A stretch of DNA of 32,999 bases from Patescibacteria group bacterium UBA3291 (GCA_002361595.1 DETJ01000056.1:1-32999); one strand, 5' to 3'; shown: positions 1 to 10,606, numbered from the stretch's first letter. Notes: generated from the sequence alone by a model not told the origin. Translations and numbers: made by a program.

Positions 1-1686
1 GTTCTAAATAGAAGAGATTCAGATTGAAAAATTATAAAGAGTGAAAAAGTAGAAGTTATTGCTAAAGATTGAGATCAGTTTACTGTTAATAGAGGTTTTG
101 ATTGAGATACTCCTCAAGATTTTAATGCATGAGATTATTTTTCTCTATTCGTATTAGCTAAACATATTCAAGAACTTCAAGAAAGAAGTGAATATTCAGC
201 TAAAGATACAGCTATTGCTAATGAGTATTCTAATGAATCTACTTATACAGTTTGAAGTATCGTAATGTATAAATGAGATAGATATAGATGTAATACTGCC
301 GTTTCTACTGCTGAAGAATTTAATCCTAATAAATGGACTAAGCTTTCTATTCAATCTAATCTATCAACAATAGAAAATAATGTTTCATGATTACAAACAA
401 ATGTTAATGATATCATGACTAACTGAGTTCCTACAATAGCATTAACTAAGGAATTATTTGTTTGAGAAACTTATACTAAATGAACTGATAAATTATTCTT
501 ACAAACTTTACCAAGAGCCGAAAACTGTACTCATTGATTAGGGATTTGAGATATTGATGCTCATAAAGAACTTCATATTCAGAATGCTTTTGGAGAATGA
601 ACTTCTAATGTTATTAGATTAAAAGTAAAAAGAGTTTGAAGTCCAACTACTTCATTAATCGTAAGAGTTCAAAATTGAACTTTATATACTGTTAGTGGAT
701 CAGAAAGATGATGGACATGAAATTGAACTGATATAGCTTCATGAAGTATTCCTTATTCATCTATTACTGATGATTGGCAGATATTTAATGTTACTTTGAA
801 TCAATATATTTGATGAAGTTCTACTCCTACTATTTGTGATATAGTTATATCTCAAACAGACTGAATAATTAATGCTGATAACTATTATTTAGTTGCTTAT
901 GATGATACTCAGTTTAGTGAATGTTTTAGATGAGTTTATGTAAATTGAACTTCTAAAGTTGCTTCTAAATTAATGCCTTATATCTCATGTTGAGGATTAT
1001 TAAATTGCTGTGCCGTAAAATATGTAGATAGTGCCTATGCTTTTTGAACAGCTGAATCTAGAGATTATAATCATTACTTATCAAAGACTTCAGGTTGGGC
1101 TTATATTAATATTTTTGATGAATGAGTTAGTGAAGTTACTTATGTTTCTATCTCTAATCCTACATGGGTAAATAGATGAAGTTATTCTAATCCTTACTGA
1201 TTTGATTCTAATTATTGAAGCTGAATGAATTTCTTCTTAGAAGTTCTTAATTCTGCATGAGCTGTAGTTAAAGAATACCAATTCCAATACAATCAATCTA
1301 CTCCTGTTTGTGTAACTTTACCTGTTTGATGGAGGGCTAGAACAAAAGCTTATACATCAAGAACCTATACATGAATGACCGCATATGTTAGAACTCAAAC
1401 TATAGTTTCTACTGATTGAGCAGTTAATAAAAAGAATTCTGATTGAACTAGCATATTTGCTAATGAACAAAAAAGTATAACCAATATAGGGAATTTCTCC
1501 GTTGTTTGATTAGTTGAATGACCTGTATGACCAGAATTATATAAATGAGATTTTGAACAGATTTCTCCATTTTGAGCACTTACTAATTCTGCTACAGCAT
1601 GATCTATAACTTTACCAACTGCTGTAGGATATCTAACCATAAATGTAAACTGAACATTAATCAAAGTTCCTTATTATAATCTTTAA
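1..1686 (+). CDS. Phage tail-fibre/receptor-binding-like protein (5' truncated)
   Basis: The frame is open from base 1 to TAA at 1684-1686 with TGA read as Gly, giving 561 residues; the true start lies left of the window. Residues about 75-116 resemble the small carbohydrate-binding modules of phage tail fibres (Y-x-V-G-S-I-V-M-Y-K-G-D-R-Y pattern, then an N-P-N-K-W end). The rest is beta-rich, Ser/Thr/Asn/Gly-rich sequence without catalytic motifs, as in surface-recognition proteins. A holin-like gene and an endolysin gene follow on the same strand, the usual place for a tail fibre at the end of a late operon. Most glycines are TGA, so the phage is adapted to the recoded host. The tail-fibre role is inferred from the module and context; the receptor is unknown. 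Confidence 0.6.
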
Positions 1687-1704
1687 TTCTTAACTATTTT
1701 AATC

Positions 1705-1929
1705 ATGAGAAATTTTCGAGAAAGAATGAGTATTACTAAATTAGTATTTCTAATTCTAACTTTGGTTTTATCATTTCAGACTATTTATCTAACCTTATGA
1801 GGAATAGAAACTTCTTTATTCAATAATGCTATGTTGATGGTTATCAGTTTCTATTTTGGGCAAAAAGTCTGAGAAAGTAAGAAAGATCCTTTAATTGATA
1901 ATGCTAATGAAAATGATTGAAAAGATTAA
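1705..1929 (+). CDS. Small two-segment membrane protein, holin-like
   Basis: This 74-residue protein has a short basic N-terminus, a hydrophobic segment at about residues 9-30, a second at about 38-52, and a charged Lys/Asp-rich tail. That layout, together with the position just before a CHAP endolysin, fits a phage holin that would make holes in the cytoplasmic membrane for the endolysin. The start is the ATG 18 nt after the tail-fibre stop. The 3' end overlaps the next gene by 17 nt, which suggests translational coupling. I recognise no named holin family, so the function rests on size, topology and neighbours. Confidence 0.55.
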
Positions 1930-2128
1930 AAATTATCTAAGTAATCCTGCAGTTTGGATATCGTTTATAGTTTTTGTATTTGGGTTATGATTCAGCTATT
2001 CAAAGTTGGATAGTAGAATTTCTGCCATTGAAAAAGCTCAAGCTGAATTAGATGTTGCTTATATTCAATCTACTTTAGCCCAGATTCAAACTGATATTCA
2101 ACGGATCAAGATTGAATTACAAAAATAA
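1913..2128 (+). CDS. Membrane-anchored coiled-coil phage protein (lysis cassette)
   Basis: This 71-residue protein has one transmembrane segment at about residues 13-30 followed by a heptad-like helix (residues 31-71) rich in Ile, Leu, Ala, Gln and Lys. It overlaps the holin-like gene by 17 nt and precedes the endolysin by 24 nt. Small anchored coiled coils of this type (XhlA-like or spanin-like in layout) are common in lysis cassettes; which type this is cannot be decided. One CGG codon (2102-2104) falls in the D-I-Q-x-I-K segment, where similar phage proteins often carry Trp (see the CGA/CGG finding). Confidence 0.5.
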
Positions 2129-2152
2129 TTTTATTTTTTAATCAGAAACAAG

Positions 2153-2668
2153 ATGATTAGACCATATAAAGAATTTAAAGAAAAATGGATATGAAAAAGA
2201 ATTGATTATGATAAATGTTATGGTTATCAATGTGTAGATTTAATAAAACAATATGCTGATGAAGTTCTTTGATTAGGTAAAATTTGAGCCATTTGAAATG
2301 CAAATAAAGTCCAGAATTCTTCTACATTTAAATCTTTTTCTAAATTAGGAGTTAAAAATCTAATACAATGAGATATTATAATCAGAACAAGATGAACTTA
2401 TGGACATATTGCTATTGTGGATCATATTCGAGATTGAAAGGTTTATGTCTTAGAACAAAATGGATCATGAAAAAATTCATGAAGTGGATTATGAGATAAT
2501 GCTATTAGAGTTAAAGATTATTCTATTAATTGGTTTGATACAATATTGAGAAATAAAATGATTATTGAGAATTATAATAATGAAATAAAAATCGTTAATG
2601 AAAAAATCAAAGAATATAATGAAAAAATCAAAGTAACTAAGGAATATGGTGAAAGCTTAAAGAAATAA
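2153..2668 (+). CDS. CHAP-domain endolysin (peptidoglycan amidase/endopeptidase)
   Basis: This 171-residue protein has a CHAP (NlpC/P60-type) fold signature. The nucleophile Cys is in GYQCVDL (about residue 27), the His is in YGHIAIVDH (about residue 82), and the third polar position is near LEQNGSG. The enzyme would cleave peptidoglycan at host lysis. The C-terminal 35-40 residues form a charged helical tail instead of a recognisable wall-binding domain, and there is no signal peptide, so release would depend on the holin-like protein upstream. At least nine glycines in the domain are TGA, so a standard-code host could not make the enzyme. Confidence 0.8.
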
Positions 2669-2679
2669 GATAATAATAT

Positions 2680-4476
2680 TTAATCTACCTTAAATGATAG
2701 TAATGAAAGACAAAATAACACATGAAATATCCTATTTGCTGCCAAATCTGAGAAAAATAATTGTAAATCTATTCAATGAGCAAGATTATTTCTAAAGTTA
2801 AATCCATGCTTTTCTACAAATAATACACGTAAATAATATGAAAAATCCTTAAAATATCCCGAAAAAGATCCAAGAAAATTTTGATCTTTTAGTATATCAT
2901 TTAAGTTTTTATATTCATAAGATTCAGTATTCCTGATATTCTTAACAATCATTCATCAGGATTCTTTTAACATTTCACGTAAAGTAGACTCAATAATAGG
3001 GATTCCCATACAACAAAACTCAAAATTATTTCAGTCAATATAATAACTTCGTAATTTATTAATTATTTCTTCTTCGTTTTTATTTTTCAATATACCTCTA
3101 TTGAATAGATTTTTATCTCTATTATTGATTTTTATAAGTTTACACACTTCATCTAACCATAAACAGCTAATTGATATATCACGCTGATATTGCATTATTA
3201 ATTGAGAATTGAAATCTTTTTCAGATTCAACTCAATCAATTTCTCAAATACAAATTCACCTTTTATCATAGATTTTTCTCCTAATTCTATATTGAAATGG
3301 AAATTCTTTAATTAAACTTTTCAGTGTCTCATGCGTTTTATCTTTGCTTGGTATCATTTTTAAAGCAAATACTTTTTCTCTCAGTTCTCTCTTATCCTTA
3401 TCATAATATTCATTTATAATTTCATTTAGCTCTTGATCAGTTATTGTTATTTTTGACTGAATTGTTTGCATTCAATCCAAAATTTCTAATCAAAATGAAT
3501 TAATTTTTACATTTATTTGATCTATTTTATCCTTATCATTCGGATTATATTGTAAATATAACCTTTTAAGATTCTCATAATTAGATGATTTAATCATAGC
3601 ACTAATATCTTCTTGCTGTTCAATTTCTCAATATAGTTTTTCAAGTAAAGACAATGTTTCTTTGATTTTTAAATTATCCTTTTTCTTTGAATAATAGGCT
3701 AGAAGCAATTCCAAGCATGATTCGCATAAGTAAACATCTTTACCTTTATTCAGCCTTTCATATCTTTTATAAATTTCTTCAATAAGAAAATTCTCTTGTT
3801 CATTTGTAATGATATTTTCCTTTGAATATTCATCATCTAAAATTAAATACCTTATGGAAAATCACCATAATCACGGTAATTCATCTTTTGCTATATCTAT
3901 TTCAAATGATATGCACAAATTTCAAATTTCATTTAATCTTTTGGGAGAATATGATTCTGATATTTTTAACATTATTTCTATATAATTTATTCAGTATATA
4001 GCATCTTCAAAAAGTTTTCATTTTATAATTTTAATCCCTGAATCAATTGCATTATTTGTCAGGTTATAATAGCAATCTTTTCAATATTCTTCTTTTATTC
4101 TTTTATATCATAAAACACTATTCATAAAATCAATCAACAATGTCAAATAACGAAATTTCATATAAATAGATTTAGTTTCTTCTGCTCTTTTAAACCAATA
4201 TTTTATACATTTATCATTTACTAATGATCTATCTGGACTTCAGAATTCTGATCAGTCAGGTCTTTGAAAAGTCATCATAGGACTATATATAGTCTCTGAA
4301 TCTTTTAAATAAGCAAATCAGAATGCTATTTGCTCATAATATAAATATTCTTTTTCTTCATCACTTTCAGATTCAATAGAATATTCTTTTGAACCCAATT
4401 GATAATGTGGAAAATATGGTAAAGATTCAAAATATTCAATAAATTCTTTTAATGTTTTAAATGACATAATATCCAT
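2680..4476 (-). CDS. DUF4209 protein with C-terminal HEPN-like RNxxAH motif
   Basis: This 598-residue soluble protein opens with a Met at 4476 (a second ATG lies three codons later). The long N-terminal part is helical and Glu/Lys-rich. The last 120 residues match my recollection of DUF4209: a segment with an IxxIE..LR pattern followed by FNFRNNLAHGID. R562-x4-H567 has the R-x(4-6)-H spacing of HEPN ribonucleases. No transmembrane segment or other catalytic motif is seen. It sits alone on the minus strand between the phage lysis cassette and an AbiE pair, the usual place for phage-carried accessory or defence genes. An RNase or immunity role is inference; the family has no function I can name. 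Confidence 0.6.
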
Positions 4477-4504
4477 GTTAAAAAATATGTAAAGAACAAC
4501 TGGT

Positions 4505-4532
4505 ATTATACTAAAGATTTGGATAAATACAA
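4505..4532 (-). promoter_or_regulatory. Promoter of the DUF4209 gene
   Basis: On the minus strand a TTGTAT box (4532-4527) and a perfect TATAAT (4510-4505) are separated by 16 nt. The start codon is 29 nt after the -10 box. This is a sigma-70-type promoter by inspection. Confidence 0.6.
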
Positions 4533-4589
4533 ATAGATAATTAAATTATTATAATAAATATTATACATTCCTTTTTTTTCTTGAAATAT

Positions 4590-4618
4590 TTGTTTGATTT
4601 TTTATTTCGTTTCACTAT
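4590..4618 (+). promoter_or_regulatory. Promoter of the abiE operon
   Basis: TTGTTT (4590-4595) and CACTAT (4613-4618) are spaced by 17 nt, about 34 nt before the abiEi start. The inverted repeat at 4620-4637 covers the expected transcription start, so a bound repressor would block initiation. Confidence 0.5.
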
Positions 4619-4619
4619 A

Positions 4620-4637
4620 GTCTACATATTCGTAGAC
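4620..4637. promoter_or_regulatory. Palindromic operator, probable AbiEi binding site
   Basis: GTCTAC-ATATTC-GTAGAC is a perfect 6-bp inverted repeat (7 bp counting the flanking A/T pair). It lies directly downstream of the -10 box and 14 nt before abiEi. AbiEi-type antitoxins are known to repress their own promoter by binding inverted repeats, so this is the likely site. As RNA it could also form a small hairpin. Confidence 0.55.
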
Positions 4638-4651
4638 TTAATTGTAACAAA

Positions 4652-5215
4652 ATGGATAGAATTTCAACATTATTATCAACAAAAAAAACAGTATTTTCAA
4701 TCAATGAACTTGAAAAAATTTTTTTTGATACTGAAAAAAAATCTCTAAAACAATATCTTTTTAGAGCAAAAAAGGATAATACTATATTAAATCCATTTAA
4801 GGGAATTCGGGCTTTGCCTAATTATGACCAAAAAGAATTAGCATGTAAAATTAAAAAAAATTGTTATATATCATGCGAAACTGTTCTTTTCAAGGAAGGA
4901 GTTTTTTTTCAGTACCATTGAGATACATGGTCGTGTATGTCAGAACGTTGAGGCTCATATAGTATAGATCAGCAGAATTATGTATTTTACCATTTAAAGC
5001 CAGAGCTCTTAAATAATCCAATAGGAATAAAGGAATATGATAATTATCGTATAGCAACACCTGAAAGAGCTTTATGTGATTACATATATCTTCATCCAAA
5101 GTCATGAATTGATGCTCCTGAAAGTATTAATAGAATAAGATTAAAAACTATTTTACCATACTATCCAAAAGCGACCGTTTTAGCGATTAACAAATTGTTG
5201 GATGTTGAATACTAA
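4652..5215 (+). CDS. abiEi: AbiEi-type antitoxin / transcriptional repressor
   Basis: This 187-residue protein has an N-terminal winged-helix segment (residues 1-50: FSINELEKIF, then KKSLKQYLFRAKKD) and the linker N-P-F-K-G-I-x-A-L-P-N-Y-D typical of AbiEi proteins. The C-terminal domain contains YRIATPERALCDYIYL, which strongly recalls the family. AbiEi neutralises the AbiEii nucleotidyltransferase toxin and represses the operon. The operator and promoter lie directly upstream, and the toxin gene overlaps by 14 nt. Codon 4808-4810 is CGG where relatives usually have an aromatic residue (GIYALP), one of the hints that CGG may not be Arg here. Confidence 0.8.
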
Positions 5216-5906
5216 GAAGCATAAAGAAGAAATGCTAAAGATATTAAAAGCTATTTTTACATCAGCAATAGCAAAACGTTTTTGATTTAAATGATGAACT
5301 TTAACATATCTCTGTTATTGATTAGATAGATTTTCAACAGATATTGATCTTGATATATTAGATATACAAAATGAACAAGAAATCATTGATACAATGAGAG
5401 AATTACTTCTTACTTATTGAGAAATTAAAAATGAAACTTTATGAAAGACCCTTCATAGGTGGATTTATCGCTATGATATTGAATCTGAGAATATTAAGGT
5501 TGAATTAAATAAAAGGATACGAAAATCAAACACATATGAGTTTAAAAATATTGAGTGATTGAATATAAGAACTATGAAAAAAGAAAGCATATTTTGAAAT
5601 AAAATAGTTGCGCTTTCGGAAAGATTTAAAAATAGAGATCTTTATGATGTTAATTTCTTTCTTAAGAATAAGTTTCCTCTGAATGAAGACATTATAAAAG
5701 AGAGGACATGAAAAGATACCTCAACATTCATTAATCATTTAATAGATGAAATACCTGAACATTATACACCTAATAGCATTCTTTTTGATCTTTGAAAAGT
5801 ATTAACAGATAAGCAAAAAATCTGGATGAAAAATAAATGTTTGAATGAAACAATAGAATTATTAAAATGATTGAATAAATGATTGAATAAATGATTGAAT
5901 AAATAA
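5202..5906 (+). CDS. abiEii: AbiEii-type nucleotidyltransferase toxin
   Basis: This 234-residue protein has the AbiEii nucleotidyltransferase core: FKGGTLTYLCYGLDRFSTDI then DLDIL, with the GG, R-x-S and D-x-D-x-D signature near residues 35-55. IKVELNKRI and an R-x-RDLYDVNFF segment follow. These toxins transfer nucleotides to an RNA target and stop growth during phage attack. I chose the ATG at 5202, inside the antitoxin gene, because its MLNTKKHKEEM N-terminus matches the usual family start; the later ATG at 5232 would drop it. The C-terminus carries three perfect G-L-N-K repeats from a 12-bp tandem duplication, each needing TGA as Gly. Confidence 0.82.
5868..5903 (+). repeat. 12-bp tandem repeat x3 at the 3' end of abiEii
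   Basis: TGATTGAATAAA is repeated three times without a mismatch, in frame, and encodes GLNK-GLNK-GLNK just before the TAA. The number is likely to vary by slippage. Each unit contains an in-frame TGA, so a standard-code reading would stop at the first one. Confidence 0.9.
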
Positions 5907-6023
5907 TTGAAATACTTGAATTTAATATTAAAATGATTATTGATATTAATTGCTGTTATCTTTTTTTAGGTGGGTCTTTAAAACAAACAATAGTAATAAC
6001 AAATTAAAAAACTGTAGTTTTAT

Positions 6024-6458
6024 ATGAAGACATTTATCAAATCAATTTTAGTTTGTGCTATCATAGCACTAGTTGGAGCATTCTCCGTAGCAAATGCCGG
6101 GAATGTTCAAGTTCAGAATGATCCCGTCAGCAAGTCTGACTATTCTCTCATAGAGAGCCCCACTCCTTCTGAGAAGGCCGTATCTTGGGTTTTGGGTCCT
6201 TCAATCAACTTCAATATCACGAACTATAGCACGAGTTTCACCTACACCCTTGCAGGCGGCACAACTTACCTCGCTGTAATTATCAACACTGGCAGTTCTC
6301 CGCTTCGTGTCACATTAGACGGTGTATTGATGGGAGATGTGCCCGTAGGTGCTACAAGAAGTTTCTCAGGATCAAGTACGACCACAAGTATGAATGTATA
6401 CATTTCAAGTGTGGGCAGTAAATATGGTTCTGGTACCATTACGTGTAACTCCAAGTAA
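6024..6458 (+). CDS. Secreted protein of foreign composition, unknown function
   Basis: This 144-residue protein starts with a clear Sec signal peptide (KTFIKS, hydrophobic core, cleavage after ANA at about residue 25). The mature part is predicted beta-rich (Ser, Thr, Gly, Val, Asn) with a single Cys near the C-terminus. I do not recognise the family. The gene stands out: by hand count it has 13 glycines, none TGA, while neighbours use TGA for most; its GC content is visibly much higher than the flanks, and it uses GGC, GCC, CTC and CCC codons rare elsewhere. It would read identically in the standard code, so recent transfer from a standard-code organism is likely. A terminator hairpin follows directly. 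Confidence 0.7.
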   Translation: MKTFIKSILVCAIIALVGAFSVANAGNVQVQNDPVSKSDYSLIESPTPSEKAVSWVLGPSINFNITNYSTSFTYTLAGGTTYLAVIINTGSSPLRVTLDGVLMGDVPVGATRSFSGSSTTTSMNVYISSVGSKYGSGTITCNSK

Positions 6459-6491
6459 ATTGTAGGCGACCTGCCTAAAAAGATTTCAGCT

Positions 6492-6518
6492 CTAGGAGGG
6501 AGAAATTCTTCCTCCTAG
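6492..6518 (+). terminator. Terminator-like hairpin after the secreted-protein gene
   Basis: CTAGGAGG pairs perfectly with CCTCCTAG, and the stem extends inward by 3-4 pairs around a short AT loop. Only a weak T-rich stretch follows, so termination strength is uncertain. Confidence 0.6.
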
Positions 6519-6551
6519 CTTATTTGCACTTTATATTCTAATTTATATATC

Positions 6552-7241
6552 ATGCAAACTAAATCTTTTGGAAGGCTTTTATTGCGGATAGTATCCGGCA
6601 TCCTATCTCTATTCTGACTATTCTGTATTGTTTATTATTTCGCTGTATGTAAAAACAACTACCAAACATTTACAACTATGTTTGATAGCAAGTCAGCTTT
6701 ATGATGAGTAACTAATATACTTACTGCGAATCGTGAAAAAATATCTAATAATTTTTCAAAAGAAATAGTTATAGAATGAAATAATTCTAACACCATTCAA
6801 ATTGATTGATATCAAAGATTTATTGCTGAAATTCCATTCTCTGCATGGAATTGAAATGTTGTAAAAATTAACTTTGATAATGCTAATGTATGAACAGATA
6901 TTTATTATTATAATCCAAATTTAAGTAGTAATTTCTCTTATCAACCTTACTGAGCATTAGGTCTTAATCCAGCAACTTTACTATCTGTTCCTCAAAAAAC
7001 AGATTCTTGTATATATTTAACATATCAAATTTGATTAGAGCATAAAATTCAAGAATTAGACCCTAATTGTAATATAGTACCTGTTGCAAATACAAGTGCA
7101 TATCCATATTTAGTATTAGTGTGGACCTTCTGGAATAGGGATATTGATACGAATATGAAGACAAAGATGAATATAGAATTCTTGAATATAGATCTCACAA
7201 AAGATGAAATGGCTAAATGGTATTGAGTAACTACAAACTAA
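6552..7241 (+). CDS. Membrane-anchored hypothetical protein
   Basis: This 229-residue protein has one N-terminal hydrophobic segment (about residues 9-32, IVSGILSLFGLFCIVYYF), most likely an uncleaved anchor. An extracytoplasmic domain of about 195 residues rich in Asn, Tyr and Thr follows, with aromatic-rich beta-like stretches. I recognise no family. It follows the foreign-composition secreted gene but uses host-type codons, with most glycines TGA. A CGG codon falls inside the hydrophobic start (LLLxIVSG), where Arg would be awkward. A bidirectional terminator follows. Confidence 0.65.
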
Positions 7242-7263
7242 TTGATAATTTCTTTTATGTGCA

Positions 7264-7291
7264 AAAAACTCCAATTGATATTGGAGTTTTT
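7264..7291. terminator. Bidirectional terminator between convergent genes
   Basis: AAAAACTCCAAT-TGAT-ATTGGAGTTTTT is a perfect 12-bp hairpin. The A-run on one side and T-run on the other let it work for the plus-strand gene ending at 7241 and the minus-strand receiver gene ending at 7306. Confidence 0.85.
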
Positions 7292-7305
7292 CAAAAATAA
7301 AATTT

Positions 7306-8445
7306 TTATATAAAAGACTTAAAAAATAGTCAATCCTCAAAATCTGGGGTTCCTTGTCTATTATAATAAGATCAAAATTTAGAGACAATATCTTTCATAA
7401 AAAGAGGCGAAATATCTGCAATTATTTCGTATCAACTAATAAATAATTTTTCATCACTACGTCATTCTGCTATCTCTGAATCTATTGTACATACCTTTTT
7501 TAAATTAATCATTCCTCATCAAAATAATGAGACCTTTGGTATAATTATTCAAAAGGATCATATTTTGTTATTTATTATATTCCATATTTTTTCTCTTTTT
7601 TTAGTTCTTTCATTTTCATTCGTTGATGAATTAAAACTATTAACATTATCTGATATATCTTGTCAGAAAATTGTATTCAGTGGATCTATTTCAACAAATA
7701 GGAAATTCTCAAATTTTTTTTGTGCTAAATCACAAGATGGAGTCATCGTTAAATAATATTTTTGAGTTTCTAAGTGTTTTACAATTCTTCAATTCTTTAT
7801 TTTTATTTTCTCATTTTCAGATTCTGAACTACTTACTTTCAAATAAACTTCTTCTGGATGGAAATTTTTATAGTTATTACTAAGTCTTGATTCTAAATGT
7901 GCCAAGATATATCTAGAGAGGCTTTCTTCTGAACTAAATGATTCAGAGCTATAAATTCGGTTTTTAATGTCTGACAAATATCATCTATAAATAAGATCTG
8001 TTAATGTAGAGTTAATTGGTCAATCTCTTCATAAAACTTTTGTTATTCAAGTTTTATATATATCTATAATATATTTTACCAATAAATCATCACTATCTTC
8101 TACTGAGTTATTAAATTTTTTTAATAAAGAATTCTCTTGAATATCAATACTTGGATCTCAAGAATTTATCATAATAGGAACATGAAATTTTTTGAAAACC
8201 ATATTTATAAAATCTGTACCTGACTGATTGGTTCCTTGGTCATTTTCAAGAGTTAAATCTACAATTAAGAAATCGAAATGATATTTAACTAATGTTTCAT
8301 ATACTTCAGAAGTTAATCTTGAATATGGCGTAAATTCAAATGTAAATCTCTCCTCTTGAGATAGCCTTTCAGCAGTTGCTTTTAAAGAACTGATTTCATC
8401 TTGATTATCTTCTAATATAAGAATCTTTATTTTCTCTTCTCCCAT
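7306..8445 (-). CDS. Receiver-domain protein with unknown C-terminal output domain
   Basis: This 379-residue protein has an N-terminal receiver domain: the acidic pair E12-D13 (KILILEDNQDE) and the likely phosphoacceptor D63 in FLIVDLTL. The usual Thr/Lys positions are less clear. The remaining 250 residues are not a DNA-binding output domain I recognise; a conserved-looking TPSCDLAQKK segment near the middle may bind a metal or nucleotide. Its start overlaps the stop of the histidine-kinase gene by 19 nt, so the two are translationally coupled and very likely a kinase-receiver pair. The operon also holds a DNA methylase, so the output may serve phage defence or DNA-modification control (inference). 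Confidence 0.7.
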
Positions 8446-10592
8446 TGTTTTATTACAATTCTTAATATAAAATTAAATTCTCAATCAGAATCTAGTATTT
8501 CTAATTTCGAATCATTTCTTTCTAAAACCTCTCAAGCAATCGATAATCCAAGTCAAGTCCCTCATTCTTTTTTAGAAAATCAAGGTTCTAATATATCATC
8601 TTTATTATCTAAATAATCTATTCAAAAACCATTATCTTTAAAAAGAAGCACCAAATTTCAATTTTGGTTTTTTAATTCAATAACTATTTTTTTATTATTA
8701 TTTCATTTATAATTTAATCGATATATACTATTGTCCATAAAATTAACTAATGAAATGAGAAAATCTGTGTCATATCAATAAACATAAGGACTTCAATCTA
8801 GCGAATTATTTATGATAACTGCTATATTATCACTTTTACAAACATCAAAATACGTATCAATAGATTGATTAATTATTTTAATTAAATCAAAATAAGATTT
8901 TTTTGATTTCCTTTTTATTAATGGCTCCATTTTTTTAGATAGAAAATCAGATATAATTTTAGAGTTTCTTTCATATCATGCCAATAAATCAGCCAAATTT
9001 TTCATATTCAATGAATTAGAAAGCCCTTTGATTTTATCAGAATAATATTTGATATTTTTCATATTATCTCTTATAAATTTTATAGGCTTATTTAGTTCAT
9101 GAAACATGATAAACATAATTTTTCATAATGTTACTTGTCATTCGTATTGATATATTATTTTTTCCAATCTCTCTTTTTCTTTCTCAAATCTATGTCATAG
9201 ATCTTCTATATCTTTTATTGCTTTTTCTTTATCTCATTCTGATTTAATTCATTGTACACCATCTTTTATTCTATTAATTTCTTCACTAACATTCATATTT
9301 TTCTCTCATTTTATGTTAGGTTTTCGTTGTTGTCTATATGAGGATCTTTTTTCTTCTAAAATAGACAAAGTTTTTCTTAATTCATAAATCAATCAATTAT
9401 AATATGAATTTTCTTTTAGTCTTTCTCTAGATGATGCCTCTATTAAATGACTTTCACTTTCTGATTTTATTGTAACATATCATATTATTTGATTTGAACT
9501 CAATCTTAGAGTAGGATTATTAACTCTTCTCGCATTTAATCATAACCAATCTTCTCATGGATCTCAGTATGGTCTAATTCTAAATCATTCTCTATATATT
9601 GAAATTCAAGAAAATTTTTTAAAGAAATCTAAGGCTTCATTTCTGTTTGTTATATTACGACCATGTTTTATAGATATACTATTCCTTTCTGATATAGAAT
9701 CTCTATCGAAGACAAAGAATTCAAAACTTACTAATCATGGATAATCAGAATTATTACGATTCTCATTATCTCTCGAATTTATATCTATTTTAATGTTATC
9801 ATGTTTTATTTCTTTTGTATCAGCATTTTCATAAAAAAAGTCAATTTTTCAAGAATCATCGATAGTTCAAGATATTTTATAATCATAGTAATCTACCATA
9901 TCATTTCTTTCAATTATATGAGTTTTTCAGTCATAATTCAATTCTATACGAAATCAACCATCATATTTTATAGGAGGAATTAATTTTTTTAATTCATTTT
10001 CTAATTTTTGTATATTATCAGATCACTCAAATCAAAATAGAGTATCAGAATTGTTAGAACTAGATCCTAACCAAAAATTAAGATCCGCAGAATCTCAAAT
10101 AATTTCAATTGTGGTTCAATTTTTTTCTGAAGCGCTTTCAGTAGTGATTGAAAAAGGGATTTCATCTAAAAATTTGTTATCATCATCAAATTTATTCCAT
10201 TCAATTTTCACTTCTGATTTTATTCAATCTTTTATTGTAATTAACTTTAAATTGTCTCATAAAGCAGCCGCTGCGTATCTTCAAATTCATTTTTGTCATT
10301 GAAAAATTCTTCATTTGGGAGATCTTTCGCTTATTCTTTTTGAATTAGTTGAAGGGACAAACCATACAGATTTTATAATTTCTTCTGACATTCAATGTCA
10401 ATCATCAGAAATGATTATTTTTATCTGATTTTTTCAATATTTTTCAAATGTAATTATTACTTTTGAAGCATCAGCATCGTAAGAGTTCTTAACCAACTCT
10501 ATCAATGCAGAAAAATTATCTTTAATCAAGTCCTTTCAAATAGAAAATATATGTCTTGCTTTAGGTCTAAAATAAATACTATTTGTGGACAT
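8427..10592 (-). CDS. Double-GHKL protein: HSP90-like ATPase fused to histidine kinase
   Basis: This 721-residue protein carries two ATP-binding modules. Residues 1-200 form an HSP90/MutL-like GHKL domain: N box ELVKNSYDAD (N36), G1 DDGHGM (D63-M68), G2 GQKGIGR (99-105). A middle region of mixed structure and a charged coiled coil (about 440-495) lead to a histidine-kinase module: H box FHELNKPIKFI with H498, N box FMDNSIYxL (N621), a DNGFGID box and GTGLGLSIA. The receiver partner gene overlaps its end, and the C5-methylase gene lies 14 nt upstream. Soluble, with no sensor transmembrane segment. The N-terminal ATPase may sense DNA or a phage protein (inference). Codon 625 in DNSIYxL is CGA where relatives have Trp. 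Confidence 0.78.
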
Positions 10593-10606
10593 TTTAACAA
10601 TAATTA

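Noticed and set aside
5868..5903. CRISPR-like array
   Set aside because: The three 12-bp units are contiguous, without spacers, and in frame within abiEii.
7565..7883. Two overlapping plus-strand ORFs opposite the receiver gene
   Set aside because: Both are Phe/Ser/Leu-rich shadows of the minus-strand frame, which continues without TAA/TAG through the area.
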